A program made the position numbers and the translations under genes. From Cichorium intybus (Eukaryota > Streptophyta > Magnoliopsida > Asterales > Asteraceae), in assembly GCA_023525715.1 (NCBI GenBank), contig CM042009.1, positions 125,764,819 through 125,828,818 of the forward strand: DNA of 64,000 nucleotides. Direction: 5' to 3'. This document shows positions 40,301-54,966 of the stretch, piece by piece. The notes below the pieces were generated by a model. The model saw nothing but the letters and a program-made list of their open reading frames with translations. It did no database searches and was not told the DNA's origin. Positions within the stretch are counted from its first letter, which is position 1; each line of letters opens with the position of its first letter.

Positions 40301-40704
40301 ATTGATCGCCGGAGGTCTTCGTTTTCCAGCAGAGTTGCAGGGGAGGAACGGAGGAGCAAACGGTGGTGGCGGATTACAGTAGGAGCGAGATTGAACGAGA
40401 TTTGGGATTGAGGGGTGTAGAAGACGTAAAATCGAGAACGATTGAGGCAGTGTAGAACAGGCTCCGGATCCGGAAGACCCGGATCCGAGGAAAGACCCGC
40501 GTGTCACAAACACAAAAAATCCGGATGTCACAAACGTAAAAATTACGGGAATTGATTAATAGAAGAATATTAGTGGTTTTTTCTAAAATAATTTTTTGAG
40601 TGGCTTTTGCAAAAATTTCTCTAATGAAAAAGAACCTAAAGTTGAACGATTAAACCTAATGGAAATTTTCTTTTAAGGTACTTAGTTAGGAAAATTTGGA
40701 ACTT
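37357..40704. other. No gene recognised
   Basis: A+T-rich sequence, perhaps partly the body of the minus-strand Helitron. Two related segments, 39485-39540 and 39705-39757 (ATTTATTCCCAGCCTTC ... GTATAGAGAATTT), form a direct repeat. 39940-40530 is G+C-richer, with short overlapping ORFs of no recognisable family. Confidence 0.5.
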
Positions 40705-40984
40705 TTTTTTTTTTTTTTTTTTTTTTTTGGTAACCGAGGACCCCACCCGACCCATCCTTTGGATGACCCTGATAAAGCAACCTCGGGGCCCACGCACACC
40801 TGGCAGCAGGGTGGTCCGGGTCAATCACCTACGGGGGTAGAGAGGTGGCCAGTGGCCATCCCCTGATTGAAACCTAACACTCCCTATGGGGAAAGGGATG
40901 GAGTGAGATTAGAACTTGGAACCTCTTTATGGGGGAAGAGAAAGAGTCCAAAGCCTTATCCACTAGGCCATCAGGGTGATGGTT
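40705..40984 (-). mobile_element. tRNA-derived SINE with 14-bp TSD
   Basis: On the minus strand the 5' part has an A box (TGGCCTAGTGGATAAGGC) and a degenerate B box (AGTTCTAATC), i.e. a tRNA-like pol III promoter. The body ends in poly(A), seen as T's from 40705. AAAATTTGGAACTT flanks both sides exactly (40691-40704 and 40985-40998). TSD, tail and promoter together make this a confident SINE of about 280 bp. No coding capacity. Confidence 0.92.
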
Positions 40985-40998
40985 AAAATTTGGAACTT

Positions 40999-41936
40999 GA
41001 TTACAATTTGGTTGCGGTTTGAAGGTTTCAGTTGTCATAGAATAGCCAAAATTGCCAACTCCATATATGAGTTTTTTAAGAAGACTCGGACCTACCCTAT
41101 GTTGAAAATTCTATAAGAAGTTACCCTCCGAAAGCATATTACATCATATTCACCAAATGGGTTGGGGTCAATATGACTTGTAATATAATCATAACTGAAT
41201 ATAGTACTTAACTTCCCTTTCTTATAGATTAAAAATGAAATTTTAATCTAATGTAAGATTTTTTTTTTTTCCCTTGCTCTAGATATGTTAAATTTTCAGC
41301 TTTTGGAAAAGGAATAGTCTTCTACATAATCTTTATGCACTTCTTTAGCATTTCTCATATTCTTATTTTCAAGAAGATCTTGAATTTTACGGTTTCTTTT
41401 CTTTTATCTATCTAAATATGAATTTCAAGAAACCCGTCATATATTTGAAAATTTCATAGGAGTCCTAATTTAGTGAATTATGGAGGCATGATAACTAATT
41501 GTTGATTCCATTCCACCGTAGGGTCTCATTTCCCTTGCATTCATCATTTTTATGAGATATTAGTAAGATAAAAAAAAATTAATTAAAATTTGGTCTCTAT
41601 GGTTCAAAAAAAGTAGCACTGTAAGGACAAATATGGAAAACACAATGCCACTAGTAGCTATGTTGGAGTTTGACCATAACCCCATGACTTTTCTGCGTAT
41701 AATACTACTAATCGCTTGAACCATAAGTGCCCTCCTTCTTTATGTGTATAATATATAATACTACTAATCGCTTGAACCATAAGGCAAATCGCTTTGCACA
41801 CTTCAATAATACTATCACAAGGTAAATATGAGTTTTCATTTGCGTCATTATCATTAAAATAAAATGGAGACACAGTTACGCATAGGTCAAAAACCGAGAC
41901 CAGTGAACATGAAATTATTTAGTAAATTGAACATAA
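40999..41936. other. No gene recognised
   Basis: A+T-rich intergenic DNA. A 30-bp block (ATAATACTACTAATCGC ... ACCATAAG) is directly repeated near 41699 and 41754. Confidence 0.5.
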
Positions 41937-41970
41937 CTAGGGTTTAGACTTTCCGCGCGATGCTACGGAA
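41937..41970 (-). mobile_element. Possible Helitron 3' terminus
   Basis: On the minus strand a weak hairpin (TTCCG ... CGGAA, 41951-41970) is followed by AAACCCTAG, ending at 41937, then T. The short stem makes this less certain than the others. Confidence 0.45.
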
Positions 41971-42285
41971 GCCCGGTATATTGGAAAACGCAGCTCGACA
42001 AAAAACAAATTATGTAAAGGACGAAAATCGTAACTTTAAAATATAATAAGGGACCGAAATCGCAACTTACAAAATATAATTAATATAACATTATAATAAA
42101 TAGGGATGAAAACATTTAATTTGATGCTGCGGAATCCCGGTATATTGGAAAACGCAGCTCGACAAAAAACAAATTATGTAAGGGACGAAAATTATAACTT
42201 TAAAATATAATTAGGGACCGAAATCGGAAGTTACAAAATACTATTAATATAACTTTATAATAAATAGGGATGAAAACAATTAATT
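41959..42285. repeat. Tandem duplication, about 164-bp unit, two copies
   Basis: The units start at 41959 and 42123 and are about 90% identical by eye (shared CCCGGTATATTGGAAAACGC and AGGGATGAAAACA). It begins inside the candidate Helitron end, so one unit border coincides with the hairpin. Confidence 0.85.
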
Positions 42286-42501
42286 CGAAATTAGTTAAGG
42301 GGAAAAAATGTAAATATGAAAGTTTGCTATAAGCATAATCAAATTTGCTAATTTCAAATGGAATCTTATTTGTATTTGTATCAAATGCTTTAATAATTAT
42401 ACTATGATCTTGATTTAGTACTTTTGGTTCTGAAAATATCAAAAAGAAATGAACAGTACCAAACACTCACAGATTCAGATTTGCTCACAGATTCAGATTT
42501 G

Positions 42502-42504
<3 letters not shown>
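42286..42504. other. Short A+T-rich flank
   Basis: No feature apart from a tandem pair of CACAGATTCAGATTTGCT (about 42469-42504) directly before the (TA)n array. Confidence 0.5.

Positions 42505-42580
<76 letters not shown>
42505..42580. repeat. (TA)n microsatellite, 76 bp
   Basis: Pure AT repeats. It is flanked by TTTGCTA and AATCTGCATC and shows no foldback element beside it. Confidence 0.97.
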
Positions 42581-42583
<3 letters not shown>

Positions 42584-42842
42584 CTGCATCAATGTTGTGC
42601 CTCAATTTTGGTTTTGGAACGAATTATTGAAAATGGGATTGAGACTTTAATCAGGTTCTTTTCATAACCAAAAGATTTCGATAATAGGAAACGATAATAG
42701 GAAAAAAAAAATCTAGTTACATATTTATTTGAAACTTTAATAGGAAACGATGTTGTACAAAAAAGAACACAACATGTGGTTTCAGTGGTAAAAGAAAGAA
42801 GAGAGCATTTGTTTAGAAAAACAAAACAATGTAGTGTATTTA

Positions 42843-43431
42843 GGGCATCTCCAACCCCACTCTATAAATAGAGTTACTTTATTTTCTACTCTATTTTGCT
42901 TTAACCCAACACTATAACCAACTTTATATTTAGCTATTTGAATAGTATTACTTCAAATATAGAGTAATACTATTCATTTACACCAAATATAGAGTTAATG
43001 TTTCACTTGTCATTTTTAGTCCTCCAGTTTTTGTTTTTATATATTTCTAGTTTATTTAAATATAATAAAAAAATATTTACAATCATATTATATACATTAA
43101 ATGATATTAATTAATTATAATCATCAAAATTAAATATTTATATATCGAATTCATATAAAAATTTACGTATATTTAAAATTTACGTATATTTAAAAAAAGT
43201 TAAAGCACGAATTCATACAAAAATTTACGTATATTTAAAAATTTACGTATATTTAATAAGTAGAAGGGTGATTTTGACAATTTTGTAATTGAACAAAAAA
43301 GAATATGCTAGGAATATATATTTTAAAGTAAAAATAGTATGAAAAATAAAGGTGGGTTGGAGATGATCCACTTTTTACACTATTTTTTACTTCAAAAATA
43401 GAATAAAAATAGATGTGGGTTGGAGATGGTC
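42843..43431. mobile_element. Tourist-like (PIF/Harbinger) MITE, 589 bp
   Basis: Termini GGGCATCTCCAACCCCAC and, inverted, GACCATCTCCAACCCACA. TTA flanks both ends (42840-42842, 43432-43434). A second, inner copy of the right terminus lies near 43355. Near 43140-43255 a block (AAAATTTACGTATATTTA) is repeated four times. No coding sequence. Confidence 0.85.
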
Positions 43432-43702
43432 TTAGAGATAAATCTTTGGCAACATCATGTGATCAAATTAAACCATTCTCTAAAAGTTTGTACTTTTAGC
43501 CGTATTCGATTCAGTTTTCAATCAAGATTTGATGTTTATTGATAGCCCTTCTACATTTTTAGAACTTCTTAAATAATATGTCCAGTTCGAATTATGATAT
43601 ATGTTCAGTTTTAGTTGTTAATATCGAACAAACATGCATTTAAAATTTCAAATTATGGAAATTCTCAAATAAATAGTCACTTGTTACTCTGCATTTTTTT
43701 TA

Positions 43703-44118
43703 GGGCGTGTTTGGCATGGAGCTTTTGGGAGCGTTTGAGAACTTCAGCTTCTAGCGTTTAGGAAATAACCCTAATAAAAACCAAAAGCTTCGTTCGGCGA
43801 CACGGTGCTTTTATTTTAAACTAAACGCTACTATTTTAAAAGCTACTTGAAGTAGCGTTTAACAAAAAGCTCTACCAGTTATACCATTAATTACTAGAAT
43901 ACCCTTAAAACCATAACCAATAATTACGCAGATGTCCTTTTATGTAATTTCACATATTTTTAAAGCTTACAGCTACTTTTGCCGAACAGTCATATACAAA
44001 CTAAAAGTCACAGCTTCCCGCTACCAGCTACCAGCTACCAACTACCCGCTACCTGCTTCCCGCTACCAGCTACCCGCTACCATCTACCAGCTTCCAACTA
44101 ATTTTGCCAAACACGCCC
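43703..44118. mobile_element. Tourist-like (PIF/Harbinger) MITE, 416 bp
   Basis: A perfect 14-bp terminal inverted repeat, GGGCGTGTTTGGCA, and TTA on both sides (43700-43702, 44119-44121). The right half has a CTACCAGCTACCCGCTAC repeat (44020-44085). No coding sequence. Confidence 0.88.
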
Positions 44119-44329
44119 TTAAACATAAAGGGTAGGATAGGATCGAAAAGACAATAGAGAATTTTGGTTTCTCTTGCTTCTCGGCATCAGGGAACAGGGA
44201 TCTACCAAAAACAATTAAAAAAATAAACAATAAAAGTAATTAAAAATAAATAGAAACAAATACCAACACGAATGAAAATCGTATGGAGAAAAATAGGAGG
44301 CTATCGTCCGATCTCAAAACCATCGGAGA

Positions 44330-44537
44330 CAGGGGCGGACCCAGAAAAAATGGATACGAGGAGCATCATTCTAAAAATTTTCTAAATCGAGGAGCACTTA
44401 TTTCTAAAATGGGGAACTGAGGAGCACCTTTCTTTTAGACGAGTAACACTTATATTTAATAAAAAAAATTTACTCTACGGGGTAAAATTTCAGAAGAGAC
44501 ACGGACACCCCCGGGCTCCTACGTAGGTCCGCCCCTG
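44330..44537. mobile_element. hAT MITE, 208 bp, 8-bp TSD
   Basis: A perfect 12-bp terminal inverted repeat CAGGGGCGGACC. The flanks ATCGGAGA (44322-44329) and ATCGGAGG (44538-44545) match in 7 of 8 bases. GAGGAGCAC is repeated inside. No transposase. Confidence 0.85.
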
Positions 44538-44655
44538 ATCGGAGGGTTGAAGAAATGGGCGGCTAACTTACTTTTATTGGTGTGTATAAAGTCAGTTTAT
44601 TTTAGAACCAAAAGATTTCCATAATGATAGGGATTCTTTTTTCGTATATTTTTTT

Positions 44656-45401
44656 GTGAGAATTTCGTTTGTATCTTTATAAACTATCATAATTACATCT
44701 ATATCCTTGTAAAATTACAAATTACATGTATATTATTTAGAAATACATAAACTCACATATACTCAAATACTTGATATTAATTATAATTAATCTTTTTAAA
44801 TTTTAAAATAACGTTAGTTAAGTTGATTTTATTATTAATCTCGGTTGACTTCATGTTAGATTTTGGATTTGAGACTCTTATTTTGTTCATGGATTTGAGA
44901 CTCTTATTTTGTTCAATCGATCGATATCTAAGGTAAGGTTTTAGATTTGATACTTGTTTTGGATCGATGACAGCTTCAAACATGTGAGTTCAATTTGTTA
45001 TCAGTCGCAAATTAGAAGTAGCTATCAATGGATTGTGATTTTGGTTGAAGAAATAAATGTCGACTATGGAATGATGGTTGTTCCCTGTCGAATTTTGAAT
45101 TTGGGACCTAAACTTTGTTCAGTCGGTTGATATTTCGGCTCCATCCAGATTTCTATCGATATGTTTAAGATTTTTTGGAGAAAGATAATATGGTAATGTT
45201 ACAAGTTAATTAGTTTATTAATATAAAAATCATTTTAAAGATGATTATTTAATTTTTAAAAAGATTAATTATCATTAAATTAAGTATTTGGGTATATATG
45301 TGAGTTTAATTGGTTTTATAAAGATATACATGTAATTTGAAGTTTTACAATGATATATGCATAATCATGAAAGCTTATAGAGATATAGATGAAATTCTCT
45401 C
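44656..45401. mobile_element. MULE-type element with about 170-bp inverted repeats
   Basis: The left end (GTGAGAATTTCGTTTGTATC onward) and the complement of the right end (GAGAGAATTTCATCTATATC onward) align for about 170 bp at roughly 75-80% by eye. This includes ACTCACATATA, CAAATACTT and TTAATCTTTTTAAA. The flanks TATTTTTTT and TAATTTTTT agree in 8 of 9 bases. Inside is a direct repeat of TTGAGACTCTTATTTTGTTC (44869, 44897). No ORF: a non-autonomous copy. Confidence 0.75.
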
Positions 45402-45448
45402 TAATTTTTTTCAATTCTTTTTTGTAAATTCTAAACGCACACGTATAT

Positions 45449-45660
45449 TACTACTAAAAAAATTGTCTTTAATGTCAATTATTAAAGGGTATAGATGAGA
45501 GACAAATGTCTGTCATTGAAAGCCCAGTCATAAATGAAAGATCTGTCATAAATCTACGACATACATTTATGACAAACAATTATGACATACAATTACGACT
45601 AACCATTTGTAAGTCGTAAATTTTTTTAATTTTTTTAAAAATTATCGTGTGACATTTTGT
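45449..45660 (+). mobile_element. Possible CACTA (En/Spm-like) 5' end
   Basis: TACTACTAAAAAAATTG followed by clustered ATGACA/TTATGAC and ACGAC motifs in both orientations resembles a decayed CACTA terminus with subterminal repeats. The first base of CACTA is changed and I found no matching right end, so this is tentative. Confidence 0.3.
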
Positions 45661-47156
45661 ATCTCAAGATTTTACATTTTTATAAAAAGAAATGTATATT
45701 CTTTTAATCTACATATACTAACATTTAAATAAATCACATTAAGTTTTGTATGATAAAATAATATCATATATATATAAAAAATCCATTACAAAAAGAGTAT
45801 AGCTTGTCAATTACATAATACTGATCAGCAAAATTATAAGACTAGCGAGATCCATCTTCCTTATGCCCACAAGTTTGTTCACTTCAACACCAAAGATTCT
45901 TCTCACTAGTGTGGGTTTTACATGCAAAGAAAGCTTCGCGACCACTAACATTTCTAGAAAAAATAAAACAAATTTCATAAACAAGAAACAACAAGTTAAC
46001 ATGTTGGAAACAAGATAACATTGAACCATGAAAGAACATATAAATGTGAAAACCACACATATTTCAAAGAGGTTGGGATTTTCTAATTTTTGTGGTAACT
46101 GTAATAATAAGACCCATTGTCCAAGTATGATTTGGCTGATTTTGTATGTAAAAATTAGTGTTTTTTCTGCTTTCAATTTAGGTGTACCATTTTTTTCTTT
46201 CTCTTTATTTTCTACCAATTCTAACAAAAACGATGAAAACCTTATTCATAACAACCAAAATCGTCTATGGTTTTCGATTTAAGGTTAGAATTTCTTATTT
46301 TTCTTCGGATTATAATGGTAAGTAAATTAGACTGTACCACAAACTCTATCTACCCCCAACTCTCGAATTAGTAACGGTAAGTAAATTGGACTGTACCACA
46401 AACTTTTGAATTACGAACAGTACATCAATATATTTAATAAGAATATGCATACTAATTATAACTTCTATGGTTGGGATTCGGTGTTAACAAATAAGTATCT
46501 ATCTATTCTGAACTTATCAATAAAAAACCCACTACATAACCAAATTTTTAACTGGATTTCAACATTCTAACAAATTGGTAATTTATGTTTTTAGTGTACT
46601 TTTGACTTTACAACTTCTAACCTGTTTCTATGTTTCCATCCATAGGCTCTGCTTTAAATATTCTAATGACTGGTAATCTAAGTTATTAGTGCAGTAATTG
46701 AGACTACAACTTACAATCGTGTTCCATCTCTAACTTATTATACTTCCTTGTTAACTATTTGAATACATATGGATCTCTGACTTGCTTGGATAGATGCATA
46801 TAAAATTTATATGTTCTTTACTTGCTAAATAAAATATAAGAAACAGAAGCATCATACTTTTTATGTGTTCTTTAGTTACTAAGTTAATAATAGGAAACAA
46901 AAGCATCTCAATATAAAGTAACTTACAAAAATATTATAAACCAATTTCATATGCTTTTCATAACAACTACTACATATTATTTGATGATTCGTAAAACCGA
47001 AAAAGAAATTACCAAAAGCCCCTAATTTCCCATGCTATTGTGACATTGAGGATATTAAGTTAAGATTATAATGACAGGTACTGCAATAAGTACCTAACAA
47101 CCCGCCAAATTAACCTAGGATAAATTTTCTTTTACCAGTTGTATATAGAAAAGCTT
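45661..47156. other. No gene supported
   Basis: A minus-strand open stretch at 45811-46227 (138 codons) has low-complexity, hydrophobic composition and no family resemblance. A 30-bp block (GGTAAGTAAATT ... TACCACAAACT) is repeated near 46318 and 46377. Some of this is probably the body of the Helitron ending at 47186. Confidence 0.45.
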
Positions 47157-47186
47157 CCCGCGGCAAAACGCGGGGTAAACCCCTAG
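47157..47186 (+). mobile_element. Helitron 3' terminus
   Basis: A hairpin CCCGCGGCAAAACGCGGG (47157-47174), then GTAAACCC and CTAG (47183-47186) followed by T. The spacing and CTAG-T end fit the Helitron rule. It shares the AAACCC(C)TAG tail with the weaker end at 41937. Confidence 0.68.
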
Positions 47187-48836
47187 TTCCAAATAAAGCT
47201 ACAAGAAGTGTTGAAAAATACCAAGAGAAGGGCCGAGAGGCCTCGGTTCTTGGATCAAAACCCATACAAATTCGTAGACCTCTCTTGTAAACCAAGCAGT
47301 GTATCAGCCTAGTGTCCCAGAACACCATGAGCCCTGTGGCTGAGACCCTCGTGGCGCATCCATCTACTCCATAGCGACGTGACGTGGGATGACGATAATG
47401 TTGGTGGACAACGACGAAGCGTAGTAAATAACGATGAATCACAACATTATAGCACATCACAACTCGTCGGATAGCCCTACGTTACGCATTCCCGAGTCGG
47501 CAAAAAAAGTTTTTAAACTGCCTCAGATGCAATTTTCACACAGTTTTTACATTTCGGACAGTTAGGAACCAATGAAAAGTCTTAGAATCGTCTTTTTGAG
47601 AGTCCACGAGGCTGTTGCGAGGCCGGAAGGCTGACATGGAGCAGGAAAAGTTAATTCTTTCTTTGGACGTCCAAGTCATTTTGTAAATCTACCAACATGC
47701 AAATCATTAATACGGACGTCATAGTAGGTTAATTTCTCATGGTTCTGGCTAGTTTCCACCTTAGCACCACCCAATTGCCGCTTCCCAATTGGGTTTTTAC
47801 GGGTGCCTAACCTTTAGGAACTAAATCTTATATGCGTACCATCCTTTTGAAGGAATGTTTCTATATCGTGTAGGCTGTATAGACCTAGCAGGGGAAATAA
47901 AGGTGTAGAAAATAGGGCCACCATTTTGAACACACTTGGAAGCGCTCAGTTATTGTGAATGCAATGCCACCACCATGATTGCCACACTACTGCCATTTTT
48001 AACCCTACGATTATGATATCATGTATGCCTCTTCGGCATAAACATGAACCTGAATAACGAGAGCACCATCAGTCCATCATCTTTGTCTTTTGTTATTTAT
48101 GATTTTTCCATGATCCCCTTTCTAATCATTCATTTTACACCGTTTTCTTTTCGATTTAAAGATTAGATGCATCTCGTGAGCCAAAACACTTAGAATCAAT
48201 AAGAAACATTAAGAGACACCAAGATTTACTAAACCTAGAAATCTTTTGTAGTTTTATGTTTAGTTTGGATTTCTTAAAATACATATCTCATTAAATTTGA
48301 GATGTGTTTTAACTTTATATTTCATTTTCTTTAATTTTTTTTTAATTTATTTAGTTTTATCTTAATTTTATGGTTCTTGTATGGTTTGATTTTTGTAGAA
48401 AAACCATAAGTTTGATTCTACATTGTTTCTTGTAATTTGATATTTGATTTTGATATCATAATTTCTTTTTGATTTAGGACCCTTGACGAAAAAGGTGATG
48501 TGTCGGTGTAAAAGACAAAGAACTTAGGGATAGTTTGATCATTGGAGTGAATATAACGTTTAAACTATTAATTTTAACGTTCAAGGGACTATAAATGTAA
48601 CAAAAATATTTTATTGGGATGATGAGAGTTAAAAAAAGGTTCAATTTCTTAAAAGGTATTTTTATGAATCATATTAAACATTAAACTAAAAATGTAGAAA
48701 AGAAATAAAATTTGTAAGGGTAGAGTTGGAGTATTTGGGCCAAACTTAAAAAGAACAAAAAGGTCTTCAAACCCTAGAGACGGAGGAGTTGGGGCAAGCA
48801 CCATCTCGAATGCAACAATAACTTGTGTTTTAAAAA
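47187..48836. other. No gene recognised
   Basis: 47190-47650 has a near-balanced base composition but no supported coding frame. The remainder is A+T-rich with no repeat of note. Confidence 0.5.
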
Positions 48837-51055
48837 GAAAAAATGACTTGAAAGTATAAAAAAGTATCGAGTTTGTTTAAAAAATATCATTTAAGTTTTA
48901 TAAGTCTAAAAATATCATTAAATTATTGTCTTTATGCTCATTATACCATCGAAATATACGAAAAATACCAATAAACTATGGTCATTGTACATATTATAAT
49001 TCAAATAATAGCATTGAATCATTAGGTCATGTTTCAGCAAAAGTGTACTTGACACGCCTAGGTCGTCGTGCGGTCAAAAATAAGAAAATAAAACATCACA
49101 CACACTAGTACAGCGGTAGTAAGGGTCGATCCACGGGAGTTTGGTGGTCAAGACAAGACGATAGCTTACCAACTGTAGTGTCACGCTACAGCCAGAGGGA
49201 CTAACTTCCACTTTCCCAAAATACACAGAAATCTCAAATCCAAAATCAAAACCAAACATAAACTAAATGAAACTAAATTAAAGTCTAACCCTAGATTGTT
49301 TACTGAAATCAGAAGTTATACTCAGAATCCAGAAACAATAACACAATCCAATAGCATTCAAAAGCATCCAAAGACAATAAAAGGTAAAAAGTGCAATAAA
49401 ACATTAACCGAATGATTACTTGCATTAAACATAAAACCAGAAGATCCAAAACATTCAAATACGAAATTAAATAACTTTAACCTACTGCTACTGGCTGTCA
49501 CACTCCAGAAACACCAACCTAAGAGCTAAAAGAACTAAACTAATATTGAAATTAAAGTAAAAACATAAAAATACCACAAAGGGTTGCTGGAATCTCGAAA
49601 CTTGAGTCAAAGTCACCGTAAGTCCACCTTAAGGTCTGATCTTCGCCTCCTTTTTTTAACCTAATGGCCTCTATTTATACTTGTGGAAAATTAGAACCCG
49701 CGACGCGTAAGACCTCTAGTCGCGTCGCGCGAAGAGCCTTATCCCCGTTTTTTCGCCATTTGAATTCTCTTCCACCGCCTCAACTTTTGACGTGGTGCGT
49801 CGCGCATGGCTTCATTCCCCCGGTGTGCGTAGGGCTGAGCAAAAACCGAACCGAAAACCGAAACCGCGCCAAAAACCGCATTTACCGCTACCGTAAAACC
49901 GCAAAACCGCAAAAAACCGAAACCGCAAAAACCGCAACCGCAAAGCATGGTGCGGTGCGGTTTTAGCTCGAAAAACCGCGCAAATTTACCGAAACCGCTC
50001 CGCAAAATTTATTATATATCTAAATTTTATATATATAATTATGATAATAGAAATTTATGTTTAATAATAACTCTAAAAACAGAAGCTTATCATGTATCTA
50101 TGAAACATTCCCCAGCTTCCTAAGCTTAGCGTCAAATTTTAGGAAATTATTGAAGGAAAAAACTTAAGCAACTTTCAATTATCATTAAATAAAAAAACAA
50201 TGAAATTGGCTTACAAAATCCCACGTAATTTATCAACTGCAATAATCAAGAAAATAGATGACAACTATTATAATGTTTTTCCCCCTCGAAGCCTTTATAC
50301 TTTTATAGCATATTTCCTCAATAGGAATACTTGTCTTTCTTCTACTCTATTTCCGTTTTCAATGATACTTGCAACACAATAGAACTTATTTATGCAAAAA
50401 TGCAAGAATGTTTTCCTATAATTGGGTAGGTTTTTCAAAGTTTTTCTAGATGACTTTTATGTATTTGAGCTTTACTGTTGTTGACTTCTTCTAAATAACT
50501 TTTATGTATTTGAATCTTCAAGTTTTTCATATTACTAGTTTGTAGTTTGGATGCTTTTAGTATTTGCGGTTTAAAACCGAAACTGCACCGCTACAAACCG
50601 CAACCGCAAAAAAACCGCAAAAACCGTACCGCAAAAAAACCGCAACATATGGTTTTACACAAATAAAAACCACACCTAGCGGTACGAGTTGCGGTTTTAT
50701 GCTAAAACCGCACAACACCGCACCACGCTCACCCCTAGGTGCGCGTGTTCATTCGACTGTTTTTGGCTTTATTCTTAAAACTTCTTCAATTGTCTGCATT
50801 TAGTCCCTGATTATAATATTTCTTTGCAAACAAACACTAGCACAAAAAGTGAGAAATACCAATGTATATATGATATAATTTCACCAAGAATAGGGCCTAA
50901 CAACGACTAAAATACTTGATATTACTAGGCGTTGTCGGTACTTTAATGGTATAATGTATACAAAGTAGCTAAATCGTATTTTTTGAACTTATAAAATTTG
51001 AATGTTATTTTTTGAACAATTTTTATACTTCGTTACCCTTTTAAGTCATAAATCC
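48837..51055. mobile_element. MULE-type element with about 110-bp inverted repeats and a nested hAT
   Basis: The left end (GAAAAAATGACTTG onward, to about 48955) aligns with the complement of the right end (GGATTTATGACTTA onward, from 51055). Shared blocks include TTTTATAAGT, CAAAAAATA-like and CATTATACCAT, with about 75% identity by eye. The flanks TTTTAAAAA (48828-48836) and TTCTAAAAA (51056-51064) agree in 8 of 9 bases. The interior has retroelement-like sequence with a minus-strand TATA box (TATAAATAG, 49671-49679) and a hAT element at 49830-50737. No transposase ORF is present. Confidence 0.72.
49830..50737. mobile_element. hAT non-autonomous element, 908 bp, nested in the MULE
   Basis: The termini are TAGGGCTGAGC and, inverted, TAGGGGTGAGC. 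The flanks GGTGTGCG (49822-49829) and GGTGCGCG (50738-50745) match in 7 of 8 bases. Both ends carry dense AAAACCGC/GCGGTTTT repeats in opposite orientation, like subterminal transposase sites. The A+T-rich centre (50020-50560) has no coding sequence. Confidence 0.88.
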
Positions 51056-51235
51056 TTCTAAAAATGGTAAAAAAAAATATTTATAACATTAAACTAAAGT
51101 CAATAAAAATTTAATAAAAGTATTGTTTATCATGTTGCTTTCTAATAGTATCTTTAATATATAGAAATTCAATTAAGTTAAACAATTATTTGCTTCCATT
51201 TTTACTTATAGCTTTGTAGGTAACTTTTAGTTTAA
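51056..51235. other. Short A+T-rich spacer between two inverted-repeat elements
   Basis: Nothing recognised. Confidence 0.5.
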
Positions 51236-51616
51236 GGGAAAATGTCTTATAAGGGTAATAAATTTTATCGTAAGTACATATTTAATTTCTTATCTATTTT
51301 TTGTACACGTATGACCATTATATTTTTTGTTTTGTATACATTTAATTACTTATGTTTTTTTTTTGTGCACATAAGGCAATTAAACTTTCCTTTTCTGTAC
51401 ATATTTAGTCACTTATGTTAATGGTCATATATGTACAAAAATAAAAGTTTAATGGTCATATTTGTACAGAAATAATAAGTTGCATGGTCATATGCGTACA
51501 AAAAAACATAAATGACTAAATGTGTAAAAAAAGTTTAATAGTCATATGTGTAAAAAAAGATAATGGACTAAATATATACTTACGATAAAGTTCATTACCA
51601 TTATAAATCATTTTCC
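51236..51616. mobile_element. Foldback element of 381 bp, nearly all inverted repeat
   Basis: The left half (GGGAAAATGTCTTATAAGGG onward) pairs with the right half (complement GGAAAATGATTTATAATGG onward) over most of its length. It includes ATCGTAAGTA and repeated GGTCATATNTGTAC units. The flanks TTAGTTTAA (51227-51235) and TTAAGTTAA (51617-51625) match in 7 of 9, in line with a MULE-type TSD. RNA from either strand would form one long hairpin. Confidence 0.75.

Positions 51617-54784
<3,168 letters not shown>

Positions 54785-54869
<85 letters not shown>
54785..54869. repeat. (TA)n microsatellite, array 4
   Basis: 85 bp of pure TA, ending about 97 bp before the Harbinger transposase start. 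Confidence 0.97.
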
Positions 54870-54871
<2 letters not shown>

Positions 54872-54966
54872 CTCTAAACCTTTTACCTATAAATATCATT
54901 CTACTCCAAATCCTTTAAACACAACATAAATATTTACATATCTATACTATTTTTCTCAATTTCATA

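Noticed and set aside
45811..46227. 138-codon minus-strand open frame with hydrophobic stretches
   Set aside because: No recognisable domain in A+T-rich DNA. A second minus-strand frame looked faintly protein-like near 45850-45960 but is broken.
47110..47460. 116-codon minus-strand open frame
   Set aside because: It crosses a Helitron terminus and has no domain.
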